Source of the DNA: an uncultured Myxococcales bacterium
GTDB taxonomy: Bacteria > Myxococcota_A > UBA9042 > DTJE01
Direction of reading: 5' to 3'
DNA: 64,000 nucleotides
Assembly (NCBI GenBank): GCA_937975765.1
Contig: CALJUR010000008.1
Coordinates: forward strand, 124,001-188,000
Every line of letters begins with the position of its first letter. The stretch's first letter is position 1. The notes beneath the pieces were generated by a model. The model was given only the letters and a program-made list of their open reading frames with translations. It searched no databases and was not told the DNA's origin. The position numbers were made by a program, and so were the translations under genes. Below are positions 33,328 to 44,953 of this stretch, in pieces.

Positions 33328-34464
33328 TCAATGCATCCTGGGCATTCCGAGCCACCGGATCTCGCGTCGCAGCCCCCCCTTCCGGACCCTCTCGAACCCC
33401 CGTCCGCAAGCCGCCTGCGGGACGTCCACGCAGGCCTCGCGGAGGTCGCGCGTCCACGCAGCCAGCGGGACCGCGCGCAGGATGCCGTCGCGCACCCGCG
33501 GAAGGGACGGACTTGCGGGCACCACGAACGGCACGGGCCGGTCGAACCCGCCGGGAGGCACTGCCGGGAACGGCGTCCGGGGCAGGTGCAGCAGGCGGCG
33601 GACATCCTCGCGCACCCTTGCGACGGCGCGCCGTCGTCCCTCCAGCACCGACCCGGCGACGTGGGCCGTCGCGATCCGGGGCCTGGCCAGGAATTCCGGG
33701 TCGGGGGCCGGTTCGCCCTCGTAGACGTCCAGCGCGATCCCGGGCCCCGCGCCCGACGCCAGGCATTCGCGCAACGCGGCGGCCCGGATCACGGCGCCCC
33801 GCGACGTGTTGCACAGCAGCCGGTCGCCGCCGTCGCGCAGGGCCTGCAGCACGGCGCCGTCCACCATGCCGCGGGTCGGCCACGGGCTGTCGTCCGGGCC
33901 CGTCAGCGGCACGTGCAGGGTCACCGCGTCGCACCCCCACAGTGCCTCGCGCGGGGCGGAGGCGAAGGCGCCCGCGGTGCGCGCCTCCAGCGGCGGGTCG
34001 TGCGCGACCCAGGGGATGCCCAGCCGGTCCAGTCGGGCCGCCAGCGCGCGGCCGCAGCAGCCGAACCCCCAGATGCCGACCCGCAGGTCTCGCGGTTCGC
34101 GGTCCGGCAGGACCTCCAGCAGCGCCGCCACCACCCAGTCGGCCACGCCGGCCGCCGTGCTGCCCGGGGCCGCGAAGACCGCGATCGGGTGCCCGCGTCG
34201 CGCCTCGGCCTCCCGCACGTCCGCGAACCGCACGTGGTCCAGGCCGATCACCGGCGTCGCCACGGCGCGCAGGCGGGGCGCCGCCGCCAGCAGCGAGGCA
34301 TCGATCCGGGTGGCGGACCGGCAGGCCAGCACGTCGGCGCCGGCCAGCGGCGAAGGGTCGTCCCGCAGCCCGGCGGCGTCGAATTCCACCACGTCGCCCA
34401 GGCCGGCGAACGCCTCGATGCCCCAGGGGATGTCGCGATCGACCAGGATGCGGGGACGGTCCAT
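33328..34464 (-). CDS. pdxB: Erythronate-4-phosphate dehydrogenase
   Basis: A 378-residue D-2-hydroxyacid dehydrogenase. PdxB oxidises 4-phosphoerythronate in the DXP-dependent pyridoxal phosphate pathway. The NAD fold is seen as VGIWGFGCCGRALAARL, the arginine as NTSRGAVI, the glutamate in DVYEGEP and the catalytic histidine in IATAHVAGSVLEGRRRA. The last sequence, in particular HVAG..LEG, fits PdxB rather than SerA. A C-terminal dimerisation extension of about 90 residues is present, as in E. coli PdxB. It lies between the Cys-rich protein and zinc-ribbon/FHA genes without other pdx genes. Confidence 0.85.
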   Translation of the reverse strand: MDRPRILVDRDIPWGIEAFAGLGDVVEFDAAGLRDDPSPLAGADVLACRSATRIDASLLAAAPRLRAVATPVIGLDHVRFADVREAEARRGHPIAVFAAPGSTAAGVADWVVAALLEVLPDREPRDLRVGIWGFGCCGRALAARLDRLGIPWVAHDPPLEARTAGAFASAPREALWGCDAVTLHVPLTGPDDSPWPTRGMVDGAVLQALRDGGDRLLCNTSRGAVIRAAALRECLASGAGPGIALDVYEGEPAPDPEFLARPRIATAHVAGSVLEGRRRAVARVREDVRRLLHLPRTPFPAVPPGGFDRPVPFVVPASPSLPRVRDGILRAVPLAAWTRDLREACVDVPQAACGRGFERVRKGGLRREIRWLGMPRMH

Positions 34465-34487
34465 GGGACCCCGGCGGACGGGTGCGG

Positions 34488-34865
34488 TCAGCGCTTCTTC
34501 GGCGTGCCGAACAGGGCTTCCAGGCGCGCCTTGGCCTCGTCGGACGAGCGGGGCGAGGTCTTCGCGGGGGCGCCGCCGAACATCGAGTCCATGCGCGCCT
34601 TGGCCTTCGTGGCCTCGTCGTCGGCCACGTCCTTCGTGCCCTTGAACGTGAAGTACAGGCAGAAGTTGCCTTCCGCACGGTCCCGGATGAACTCGCCCTG
34701 GTTCTCGGTGCACTGGTTGTGCACGTCGGGGTTCCAGTACTGGCAGTTGAAGCAGCAGTGCAGGTAGGAGTAGCAGTTCGGGCACGTGTCGCGGCGCCCG
34801 ATCTTGACCTCGAACACGAGTTCCTCGCCGCACTTGTAGCAGCGAAAACGGGGTTCCTGCTCCAT
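34488..34865 (-). CDS. Small Cys-rich zinc-ribbon protein
   Basis: A 125-residue protein that I cannot assign to a named family. The first 60 residues carry CYKCGEELVF, CPNCYSYLHCCFNCQYWNP and NQC, that is several CxxC pairs typical of structural zinc sites. The C-terminal part has two similar short motifs, KARMDSMFGG and KARLEALFGTPKK, each preceded by acidic/Ser residues. No DNA-binding signature is clear. It heads the minus-strand run, 23 bases ahead of pdxB, so it may be co-transcribed. The ATG at 34865 starts directly before the first zinc site. Confidence 0.75.
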   Translation of the reverse strand: MEQEPRFRCYKCGEELVFEVKIGRRDTCPNCYSYLHCCFNCQYWNPDVHNQCTENQGEFIRDRAEGNFCLYFTFKGTKDVADDEATKAKARMDSMFGGAPAKTSPRSSDEAKARLEALFGTPKKR

Positions 34866-34899
34866 GGGGCCTCCGGGCTCCTTCCGAAACTTCCGCGGA

Positions 34900-34928
34900 A
34901 GGATACCCGAAAAGAAGGCCGGGGAGAA
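34900..34928 (-). promoter_or_regulatory. Possible promoter of the minus-strand run headed by the zinc-ribbon gene
   Basis: Minus strand: TTCTCC (34928-34923), 17-base spacer, TATCCT (34905-34900), 34 bases ahead of the ATG at 34865. Only the -10 is convincing. Confidence 0.35.
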
Positions 34929-34987
34929 GGACGGCCTGCAGGGACGTTCCGGGAAACCCAAGCCGACACGTGCGGTTGGACGTCAAC

Positions 34988-35017
34988 TTGGCGGCTTGTG
35001 CGCACCGAATCTAGACT
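34988..35017 (+). promoter_or_regulatory. Promoter of the PilZ-like gene
   Basis: TTGGCG at 34988-34993, 18-base spacer, TAGACT at 35012-35017. The gene begins at 35059 after GGAGGG. Confidence 0.55.
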
Positions 35018-35058
35018 TTCACCGAGGCGCACAAGGCGCCACCGCACGGAGGGCCGCG

Positions 35059-35382
35059 ATGCCGATCGAAGCAATCAGTTGGGGCATGGTCGACGCGATG
35101 ATCCCGATCCGCGAGTTCACCGCCGTGGGTGCACCAGAGAGGGCCACGGCCCGCCGGCTGGGCCCGAACGGCCTGGAACTGGACTGCGACCGCGTCCCGC
35201 CTGGCCGATACGCGTGGCTGTGCTTCGACCTGCCGACCGGCGAGGCCGTGAAGACGCTGGGCGAGATCGTCGGCGTCACCGGCTCGAACGGCGCCAGCCG
35301 GGTGCTGGTCCGCTTCAAGCACGTCTTCCCGCGCGACCGTGTCGCGATGAATTCCTACCTGCAGACCCGCGCGGCGGCGTAG
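35059..35382 (+). CDS. Small PilZ-like protein
   Basis: A 107-residue protein. The order of elements, ERATARRLGPNGLELDC followed by PGRYAWLCFDLPTGE, VKTLGEIVGV and VLVRFKHVFPRDRVAMNSYL, is that of a small PilZ beta-barrel, the usual cyclic di-GMP receptor. However, the binding signature is degenerate: RxxxR and DxSxxG are not clearly present, only ERATARRL and LGPNGL. It may therefore have lost cyclic di-GMP binding. GGAGGG and a good promoter upstream support expression. It is divergent from the zinc-ribbon gene. Confidence 0.55.
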   Translation: MPIEAISWGMVDAMIPIREFTAVGAPERATARRLGPNGLELDCDRVPPGRYAWLCFDLPTGEAVKTLGEIVGVTGSNGASRVLVRFKHVFPRDRVAMNSYLQTRAAA

Positions 35383-35430
35383 GCTTACCCCGGTAACCCG
35401 TTCCCTCGGGCCCCGTGCCCGGGCCCGCCC

Positions 35431-36612
35431 CTACCGCACCGACTGGATCGCCCGCTGGAATCCCGGGAACGACCGCTCGATCACCGCATCGTCCACCGCG
35501 AAGGAGATCCGGAAGTATCCGGGGAAGGCATAGCCGGTGCCGGGGGTGACCAGCACGCGCTCGCGCGCCAGCACCTCCAGCCACTCCAGGTCGCTGGGGA
35601 TTGGGGACTTCGGGAACATGAAGAAGGTGCCTTGCGGCTTGACGATCTCGTAACCCATCCCGGACAGCGCGTCGTACAGGCGGTCGCGCTTGGCCTGGTA
35701 CACGGGCACGTTCGGCTGGAACGACTTCAGGTGCAGCAGCACGCGCTGCATCAGGGCCGGGGCATTCACGTACCCCAGCGTCCGGTTGCAGAAGGTCGCC
35801 CCCGCGAAGATCTCGTCCGCGCCTTCGCATTCCGGCCCGATCGCCAGGTAGCCGATGCGTTCGCCGGCCAGCGACAGGTCCTTCGAGTGAGACGTGACCA
35901 TGAGGGTCTGCTCGTAGAACCGGAACGGGCTGGGGTAGGCGAGGCCGTCGAACAGAAGGCGGCGGTAGGGCTCGTCCGACAGCAGCACGATCTTCCGCCC
36001 GGAATCCTGCGACTTGCGCCGCAGCAGGTCGCCCAGGCCCTGCAGGACCTCGGCCGTCACCAGGCGCCCGCTGGGGTTGCACGGGCTGTTCAGGATCACG
36101 GCCCGCGTGCGCGGCCCGATGCAGCGGTCCAGGTCAGCCAGGTCGGGCAGGAAGGACGCGTCGGCGCGCGACACCACCGGCACCCCGCCGTGGTTGCGGA
36201 TATAGAAGGCGTACTCCGGGAAGAACGGGGCGATGACCACCACCTCGTCCCCCGGGTCCATCAGCGACTTCAGCAGCACGTTCAGCGCGCCGGCCGCGCC
36301 CACCGTCATCACGACCCGCGACGCGGTGAACGGGACGCCCAGTTCCGCGGACAGGTCGGCGGCCACGCGGGCGCGCACTTCCGGGAAACCGCTGTTCTGC
36401 ATGTAGGCGTGGATGCCGTGGGCCTCCTCGCGGACGACCTCCTGCAGCGCCGCGAAGAACTCCGGCGGCGGGTCCACGTAAGGGTTGCCCAGCGTGAAGT
36501 CGAACACGTTGTCGGCACCGTGGATGGCCTTCAGGCGCAGGCCCTCCTCGAACATCTTGCGGATCCAGGAACCGTGGACCATGTCCTCGCGCAACTGCTT
36601 CGAAATCGCCAT
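35431..36612 (-). CDS. Class I/II pyridoxal-phosphate aminotransferase
   Basis: A 393-residue fold-type I aminotransferase. Substrate and cofactor residues include NSPCNPSGRLV (Asn/Pro/Gly contacts), LLSDEPYRRLL (Asp binding the pyridine nitrogen), and SHSKDLSLAGERIGY, whose Lys forms the Schiff base and whose Arg binds phosphate. The C-terminal Arg (YFRISFA) that binds the substrate carboxylate is present. It is closest in style to aspartate/alanine-type aminotransferases, but the amino-group donor cannot be told. It is divergent from the acyl-CoA dehydrogenase gene. Confidence 0.9.
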   Translation of the reverse strand: MAISKQLREDMVHGSWIRKMFEEGLRLKAIHGADNVFDFTLGNPYVDPPPEFFAALQEVVREEAHGIHAYMQNSGFPEVRARVAADLSAELGVPFTASRVVMTVGAAGALNVLLKSLMDPGDEVVVIAPFFPEYAFYIRNHGGVPVVSRADASFLPDLADLDRCIGPRTRAVILNSPCNPSGRLVTAEVLQGLGDLLRRKSQDSGRKIVLLSDEPYRRLLFDGLAYPSPFRFYEQTLMVTSHSKDLSLAGERIGYLAIGPECEGADEIFAGATFCNRTLGYVNAPALMQRVLLHLKSFQPNVPVYQAKRDRLYDALSGMGYEIVKPQGTFFMFPKSPIPSDLEWLEVLARERVLVTPGTGYAFPGYFRISFAVDDAVIERSFPGFQRAIQSVR

Positions 36613-36642
36613 TGGACCTCCCGTCGTGCCGCGTCCGAGGGA

Positions 36643-36672
36643 CTCCTATCGCACCCGGGCGTCCCAAGTCAA
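36643..36672 (-). promoter_or_regulatory. Promoter of the aminotransferase gene
   Basis: Minus strand: TTGACT (36672-36667), 18-base spacer, TAGGAG (36648-36643), about 30 bases ahead of the ATG at 36612. It mirrors the divergent promoter at 36744-36773. Confidence 0.5.
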
Positions 36673-36743
36673 CACGCACCGGCGGACGTCGCGGGCGCCC
36701 GACCGGGGCCGTGACGCGGCCTGCGAAGGTCCGGAAAAAGCAC

Positions 36744-36773
36744 TTGACAGGGCAGGACGCTGCCTTCTAGGCT
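36744..36773 (+). promoter_or_regulatory. Promoter of the acyl-CoA dehydrogenase gene
   Basis: TTGACA at 36744-36749, 18-base spacer, TAGGCT at 36768-36773. The ATG at 36812 follows an AGGAGG ribosome site. Confidence 0.65.
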
Positions 36774-36811
36774 TCCCGCAGGTCTCACCCATCTTTTAGG
36801 AGGTACCCGTC

Positions 36812-38656
<1,845 letters not shown>

Positions 38657-38704
38657 GATCGCCTTCCCTCCGTCCGACCAGCGACCGCCCCCCCAGGAAT
38701 AGGA

Positions 38705-38838
38705 AAATAGGGACAGCCTCCAATTTCTCCGGTCGAACTCCAGGGAATCATGAACCTGGAGTGTTGAATATTCCCGGTGGGTTGGGCGCCGAAAAATGGA
38801 GGCTGTCCCTATTTACTTTGGTGACTGTCCCTGAATTT
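38705..38838. repeat. Palindromic element with 22-base inverted repeats (REPIN/MITE-like)
   Basis: A 22-base arm at 38705-38726 (AAATAGGGACAGCCTCCAATTT) and one at 38793-38814 are inverted copies matching at 21 of 22 bases. Between them lies a second hairpin, CTCCAGG (38738-38744) and CCTGGAG (38755-38761). A third, partial copy (GTGACTGTCCCTGAATTT, 38821-38838) follows and reaches the end of lspA. The stretch is much richer in A/T than its surroundings. GGGACAG-type palindromes of this kind are linked in other genomes with REP-associated tyrosine transposases. No transposase is encoded here, so it would be non-autonomous. Confidence 0.75.
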
Positions 38839-39422
38839 CAGCGGCGACGCGAGGAGGGCTTCTTGCGGTTGCCGGCAGCGGGCGGCTCGGAAACGGGAGG
38901 CTGCCGGCGGTGCCGCACCTCGCCCAGGACGATGTCCAGCAGCAGCAGGCCCACGCCCACCGTGATGTAGATGTCGGCCACGTTGTAAAGCGGCCACGGG
39001 TGGAACGGCGGGAAGCCGAAGTCCATCCGGATGAAGTCGACGACGCCCGGGCGGTCCAGGGCCCGGTCCACCAGGTTGCCCAGCGCGCCGGGCAGAACCA
39101 GCACCAGGCCCCAGGCCGTCAGGCGGTTCTGCCGGACGTCCACCCGGCTGTAGAACAGAACCAGGACCAGCGCCATCAAGGCCGAGAACACCATGTAGAA
39201 GGCCCGCGTCGGGAAGCCGGGCCAGTAGTCCGCGGGGTTCGTGCCGAAGATCGCCCCCGGGTTGAAGGCCAGTTGCAGTTGCAGCACGTCGCCCAGCAGG
39301 GGCACCACCCGGTCCGTCCCCAGCCGGGTCAACGCCAGGTTCTTGGTCCACCAGTCCAGCAGCAGCGCGACCGCGGTCACCGCGACCAGCACGATCCAGC
39401 GTCGAAAGCGTCCCTTCGTCAC
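38838..39422 (-). CDS. lspA: Lipoprotein signal peptidase (signal peptidase II)
   Basis: A 194-residue membrane protein cleaving the signal peptide of prolipoproteins, matching the many lipoproteins in this window. Four membrane helices are visible. The two catalytic Asp lie in GALGNLVDRAL and YNVADIYI, and the AFNPGAIFG motif is also conserved. GTG at 39422 is chosen because a -10 box at 39465-39470 lies upstream and would exclude the earlier ATG at 39476. The Arg/Pro-rich tail is not typical and ends inside the repeat element at 38838. Confidence 0.93.
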   Translation of the reverse strand: MTKGRFRRWIVLVAVTAVALLLDWWTKNLALTRLGTDRVVPLLGDVLQLQLAFNPGAIFGTNPADYWPGFPTRAFYMVFSALMALVLVLFYSRVDVRQNRLTAWGLVLVLPGALGNLVDRALDRPGVVDFIRMDFGFPPFHPWPLYNVADIYITVGVGLLLLDIVLGEVRHRRQPPVSEPPAAGNRKKPSSRRR

Positions 39423-39503
39423 GTCGTCCCCCTGTCCCCGGCCAGTCCCGGAAGGTCCCGCGCAAGGATAGCCCATTGCGGGCGCCGGGGGTGCATTCGT
39501 GGC

Positions 39504-39532
39504 TTGAGGTTCGGGTCAGCCCTCGATATGCT
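39504..39532 (+). promoter_or_regulatory. Promoter of the secreted protein gene, giving a leaderless mRNA
   Basis: TTGAGG at 39504-39509, 17-base spacer, TATGCT at 39527-39532. The GTG start at 39539 lies at the expected transcription start, seven bases past the -10, with no ribosome site before it. Confidence 0.6.
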
Positions 39533-39538
39533 TTCCGC

Positions 39539-40420
39539 GTGAAAAGGTTCCTCCTCCCACTGGTGGCAACATCCGCGTTCCTGGCATTCGTTCCCCCCGC
39601 GTCCGGCCAGACCGGCCTGCTGCCGGGGCGCGTCGAGAACCGGACGGCCTCGTGCGGGGCAGCCGAGACGCTGACGGTGCAGGTCAGCGGCAGCGACCTG
39701 TCCCCGCGCGTCGAGGTGGCGCCCGATCGGCCGACGTCCCTGGCACTGCCTCGCGGGCTATACGGCGTCACCGTGATCCGTGCGGACGGGTCGCTGCTGG
39801 AGGAGACCAGCACGCTGGTCCTGGGGGAGGACTTCGTGCTGGCGATCGGCTGTGCAGGCGTCGCGTCGGCGGCCGTCCAGGCCCCGACGGTCCCGGCCAA
39901 CGGCACGACCCCCGAAAGATTCGTGCCCGTCCGGTTCGTGAACACCTCCGGCGATTGCGGCGACCCGCGCGCGGTCGAGTTCCGGGTGGACCGGCGCCCG
40001 GTCGGGACCGTCGCGGATCGCGGCGAGGTTCGCGGCCTGCTCCCGGTTGCCGGCGCGGTCGTGGACGTGATGTCCGGCGACCGGCGCCTGCTGACGTATT
40101 CCGTGGCCCGTCCCCGCGCGGGACAGGCCCTGGTCTTCGGCTGCACCTACCCGGATTCGGCGGGTTCCGGGGACGGCGTGCCCGTGGCCTTCGAGAACAC
40201 CACCGACCAGTGCCCCGACGCCTCCTCGCGGCGGTCCCTGACGCTGTGGGTGGACGGGCTGCCCGTGACGGGGATCGGGCCCGGCGCGAAGACCGGCGTG
40301 CGGATCCGTCCGGGGCGGCACGAGTTCGAGGTCCGGGTCGGGTGGTCGAGGGAGCGGGTGGTTCGGGGGGCGAAGGAAGTCCTTGCCCCCTTCCGGATCC
40401 ACTACGGCTGCGGCAGGTAG
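39539..40420 (+). CDS. Exported protein of unknown function with repeated beta domain
   Basis: A 293-residue protein not recognised. The signal peptide (FLLPLVATSAFLAFVPPASG) is removed after about residue 20. The rest is beta-rich and made of three similar blocks of about 85 residues. Each has an RVENRTASCG, RFVNTSGDCG or AFENTTDQCP element followed by a CG/GC pair such as AIGCAG, VFGCTY and HYGCGR, indicating one disulfide per block. GTG at 39539 is inferred from the promoter and lack of a better start. No enzyme motif is seen; a periplasmic or secreted role is likely. Confidence 0.7.
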   Translation: MKRFLLPLVATSAFLAFVPPASGQTGLLPGRVENRTASCGAAETLTVQVSGSDLSPRVEVAPDRPTSLALPRGLYGVTVIRADGSLLEETSTLVLGEDFVLAIGCAGVASAAVQAPTVPANGTTPERFVPVRFVNTSGDCGDPRAVEFRVDRRPVGTVADRGEVRGLLPVAGAVVDVMSGDRRLLTYSVARPRAGQALVFGCTYPDSAGSGDGVPVAFENTTDQCPDASSRRSLTLWVDGLPVTGIGPGAKTGVRIRPGRHEFEVRVGWSRERVVRGAKEVLAPFRIHYGCGR

Positions 40421-40460
40421 GCCGCACCACGGCCCGATGCGGGCCGCACCGGGGATGGGC

Positions 40461-41795
40461 ATGAAGAAGAACTTCGTCCTGGACACCAACGTCCTGCTGC
40501 ACGACCCGTCGGCACTGACCTCCTTCGCCGACAACAACGTGTGCGTGCCGATCTACGTCATCGAGGAGATCGACCACTTCAAGAAGGAACTGTCCGAACT
40601 GGGCCAGAACGCCCGGCACGCCTCGCGGATGCTGGACCGCTTCCGCGAGCGGGGCGACCTGCGGACCGGCGTCGAGATCCAGGAGGGCGGCAAGTTGCGC
40701 GTGCTGTTCGCGTCGGCCGACCACCTGAAGGAGATGTCGCCGTACCACAAGGACATCAGCCTGTCGCACCTGATGGACCGCCTGATCGTCGGGACCGCGC
40801 TGGAACTGCGCAAGGCCGAACCCGAGATCCCGGTCGTCTTCGTCACGAAGGACACCAACCTCCGCATCCGCGCGGTGGCGATGGGCCTGCACGCCGAGGA
40901 CTACAGCAAGGAGAACCGGGACGTTTCCGAACTGTACACGGGTACCGGGGACGTGCACGTGGAGGGCGACTCGATCGCGCGGCTGTTCAAGTCCGAGCCC
41001 GTGCCGGTGCCGGACGGCATGACCTTCTGCGAGAACCAGTACCTGGTCGCGCGCAACCCGGTGAACCCGTCGCAGTCGGCGCTGGCCCGCGTCAACGCGA
41101 AGGAAGGGACCCTGCAGCGCATCGTCGAACTGAAGGATCCCGTGTGGGGCATCCGGCCGCGCAACAAGGAGCAGCACTTCGCCCTGGACGCGCTGCTGCG
41201 CGACGACATCAAGCTGGTCACGCTGATCGGCAAGGCCGGCACGGGCAAGACGCTGCTGGCGATCGCGGCGGGCCTGCAGAAGGTGGCGGAGGAACAGACC
41301 TTCACGCGGCTGCTGGTGTCGCGGCCGATCTTCCCGCTGGGTCGCGACATCGGGTACCTGCCGGGCGACGTCGAGGAGAAACTGAACCCCTGGATGCAGC
41401 CCATCCACGACAACGTCGAGTTCCTGATGGGGCTGTCGCGGCCGGACCGTCGCGGCGGGCGCTCGTACCGCGAACTGCAGGACATGGGCCTGATCGAGGT
41501 CGAGCCGCTGACCTACATCCGCGGCCGGTCCATCCCGAGCCAGTACATGATCGTGGACGAGGCGCAGAACCTGACGCCGCACGAGGTCAAGACGATCATC
41601 ACGCGCGTCGGCGACGGCACGAAGATCGTGCTGACCGGCGACCCCTACCAGATCGACAACCCCTACGTGGACAGCGTCAACAACGGCCTGATCTACGTCA
41701 GCGAGCGGTTCAAGCAGTCGCGGCTGGCGGCGACGGTCACGCTGACGAAGGGCGAGCGGTCCGAGCTGGCGGAGATGGCCGCGAACCTGCTGTAG
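40461..41795 (+). CDS. PIN-PhoH ATPase (YlaK-like)
   Basis: A 444-residue protein. The N-terminal PIN nuclease-like domain shows VLDTNVLLHDP, IEEIDHFKKE and VFVTKDTNLRIRA, with the acidic residues conserved. The C-terminal PhoH ATPase domain carries Walker A GKAGTGKT, Walker B YMIVDEAQN and LTGDPYQID. The fusion is the standard PhoH2/YlaK type, thought to unwind and cleave RNA using ATP. ATG at 40461 gives the common MKKNFVLDTN start; ATG at 40455 is an alternative. The nitroreductase gene follows after eight bases. Confidence 0.92.
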   Translation: MKKNFVLDTNVLLHDPSALTSFADNNVCVPIYVIEEIDHFKKELSELGQNARHASRMLDRFRERGDLRTGVEIQEGGKLRVLFASADHLKEMSPYHKDISLSHLMDRLIVGTALELRKAEPEIPVVFVTKDTNLRIRAVAMGLHAEDYSKENRDVSELYTGTGDVHVEGDSIARLFKSEPVPVPDGMTFCENQYLVARNPVNPSQSALARVNAKEGTLQRIVELKDPVWGIRPRNKEQHFALDALLRDDIKLVTLIGKAGTGKTLLAIAAGLQKVAEEQTFTRLLVSRPIFPLGRDIGYLPGDVEEKLNPWMQPIHDNVEFLMGLSRPDRRGGRSYRELQDMGLIEVEPLTYIRGRSIPSQYMIVDEAQNLTPHEVKTIITRVGDGTKIVLTGDPYQIDNPYVDSVNNGLIYVSERFKQSRLAATVTLTKGERSELAEMAANLL

Positions 41796-41803
41796 GTGAA
41801 TCC

Positions 41804-42445
41804 ATGACGGTCCTCCAGGCACTGAAGCGTCGGCGGTCGATCCCGCGGTTCGAGCCCGAGGGGCTGCTGCTGACCCGCGAGACGATCGAGGAACTGATCG
41901 AGGACGCCTGTCTGGCGCCGTCGGACTTCAACCTGCAGCCGTGGCGGTTCATCGTCGTCCGGGACCGCGAGAGGAAGGAGATCCTGTACGACTGCGCGCA
42001 CAAGCAGGAGAAGGTCCGGCAGGCTTCGGCAGTGGTGATCGTGTGCGGGGACGCCTACGGGGACCGGCGTGCGGCCGAGGAGGCGGGCGCGGCGGTGCAG
42101 GCGGGGGCGCTGGCAGAGGCCGACGCCGATCGGTACCTGGCCACGGTGAAGGAGTCCTACGAGGGGCGCGACCTGGCCCGGTTCACGATGGCGGTCCGCG
42201 ACCCGGCCTTCGCGGCGATGGCGCTGATGCTGCTGGCGACCGAGAAGGGCATCGGGACCACGCCGATCGGGCGGTTCGACGATAGGTTGTTGCGGAGGGC
42301 GTTCGGGATCCCCGAACGCTACTACCCGGTGATGCTGGTGGCCCTGGGGCTGCCGGCACTGGGCCAGCCGATCCCCCTGCGCGTGCCTCGGCTGCGCCCG
42401 GACCGCATCGTCTTCCACGAGGACATGGGAGGCGTCGAGCCGTAG
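41804..42445 (+). CDS. Nitroreductase-family flavoprotein
   Basis: A 213-residue FMN-dependent oxidoreductase. RRRSIPRFEPE near the start, LAPSDFNLQPWRFIVV (phosphate and isoalloxazine contact), and the later GIGTTPIGRFDD are the family's main motifs. The VALGLPA segment closes the fold. Substrates vary widely in the family. It follows the PIN-PhoH gene by eight bases and is likely co-transcribed; ftsH follows with its own promoter. No unusual features. Confidence 0.9.
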   Translation: MTVLQALKRRRSIPRFEPEGLLLTRETIEELIEDACLAPSDFNLQPWRFIVVRDRERKEILYDCAHKQEKVRQASAVVIVCGDAYGDRRAAEEAGAAVQAGALAEADADRYLATVKESYEGRDLARFTMAVRDPAFAAMALMLLATEKGIGTTPIGRFDDRLLRRAFGIPERYYPVMLVALGLPALGQPIPLRVPRLRPDRIVFHEDMGGVEP

Positions 42446-42490
42446 GCCCGGGCGGGGCCACCGTCGAACCTTCCCTTCGGGCCCGCGGCG

Positions 42491-42519
42491 TTGCCAAGCC
42501 CCGATCCCGTGATTATCAT
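42491..42519 (+). promoter_or_regulatory. Promoter of ftsH
   Basis: TTGCCA at 42491-42496, 17-base spacer, TATCAT at 42514-42519, 48 bases ahead of the GTG start at 42567. Confidence 0.6.
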
Positions 42520-42566
42520 GCCACGGCACTTCCCCGGGGCCGGCGGCCCCGGCACGAGGCGAGGCG

Positions 42567-44396
<1,830 letters not shown>

Positions 44397-44458
44397 ACGA
44401 CGTCCGGGGCACCAGGCGCCCCGGCGGACTTTCCGGGTTCGAATCGACGAGGCATCGG

Positions 44459-44872
44459 GTGACGGCAGGCAGGAACGGGACCGGGCGGTCGGCGTGGCAG
44501 GCGGCCGCGCTGATCGTGGTGTACCTGGCGGCCACGGCCTCCGCGTCCCTCCACCTGGCCACCCAGGTCCACGTCATCTGCCCCATCCACGGCGAACTGA
44601 TGCACGTCGGCCCGGGGCAGTCCGACCTGGAACTGCTGCGCCGGCATCCGGATCCCGTCGCGTGGCACCGCGAAGGCGGCGTGCGCGCCTTCGGCCACGA
44701 ACACTGCCTGCTGGACAGCCACCGGCCCGGGAACACGATCGAGGCCGCACCGCCGGCCCAGGCCACCCGGGCCGCCCCCTTCGTGCTGGCCCGTGCCTGG
44801 CCGACCCGCCCGGCACCGGTCCTGGCCGACCTCACCCTCCTGGCCCCCAAGCAGTCCCCCCCCGTCGCCTGA
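44459..44872 (+). CDS. Membrane-anchored or exported Cys/His-bearing protein, candidate metal binder
   Basis: A 137-residue protein not recognised. A hydrophobic N-terminal segment (AAALIVVYLAATASASLHLA) acts as signal or anchor. Two clusters resemble metal sites: VHVICPIHGELMHVG (Cys41, His44, His49) and FGHEHCLLDSH (His80, His82, Cys83, His87). The C-terminal 45 residues are Pro/Ala-rich. It lies 62 bases after ftsH and 81 before the outer-membrane protein gene, opening the metal island. A metal-sensing or binding role is suggested by those residues and by its neighbours. GTG at 44459 is chosen as the first in-frame start. Confidence 0.6.
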   Translation: MTAGRNGTGRSAWQAAALIVVYLAATASASLHLATQVHVICPIHGELMHVGPGQSDLELLRRHPDPVAWHREGGVRAFGHEHCLLDSHRPGNTIEAAPPAQATRAAPFVLARAWPTRPAPVLADLTLLAPKQSPPVA

Positions 44873-44953
44873 TCCCGGCTTCGCAGGACGAGAAACCAGT
44901 TCCCCCGAGGCGACGGCGGCGCAGGGTCCACTCCGTGCCGCCTGGAGGACCGG

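Noticed and set aside
40405..40440. A hairpin (TGCGGC..GCCGCA) after the secreted protein gene as a terminator
   Set aside because: The stem is short and no T-run follows; in GC-rich sequence such pairs are common by chance.
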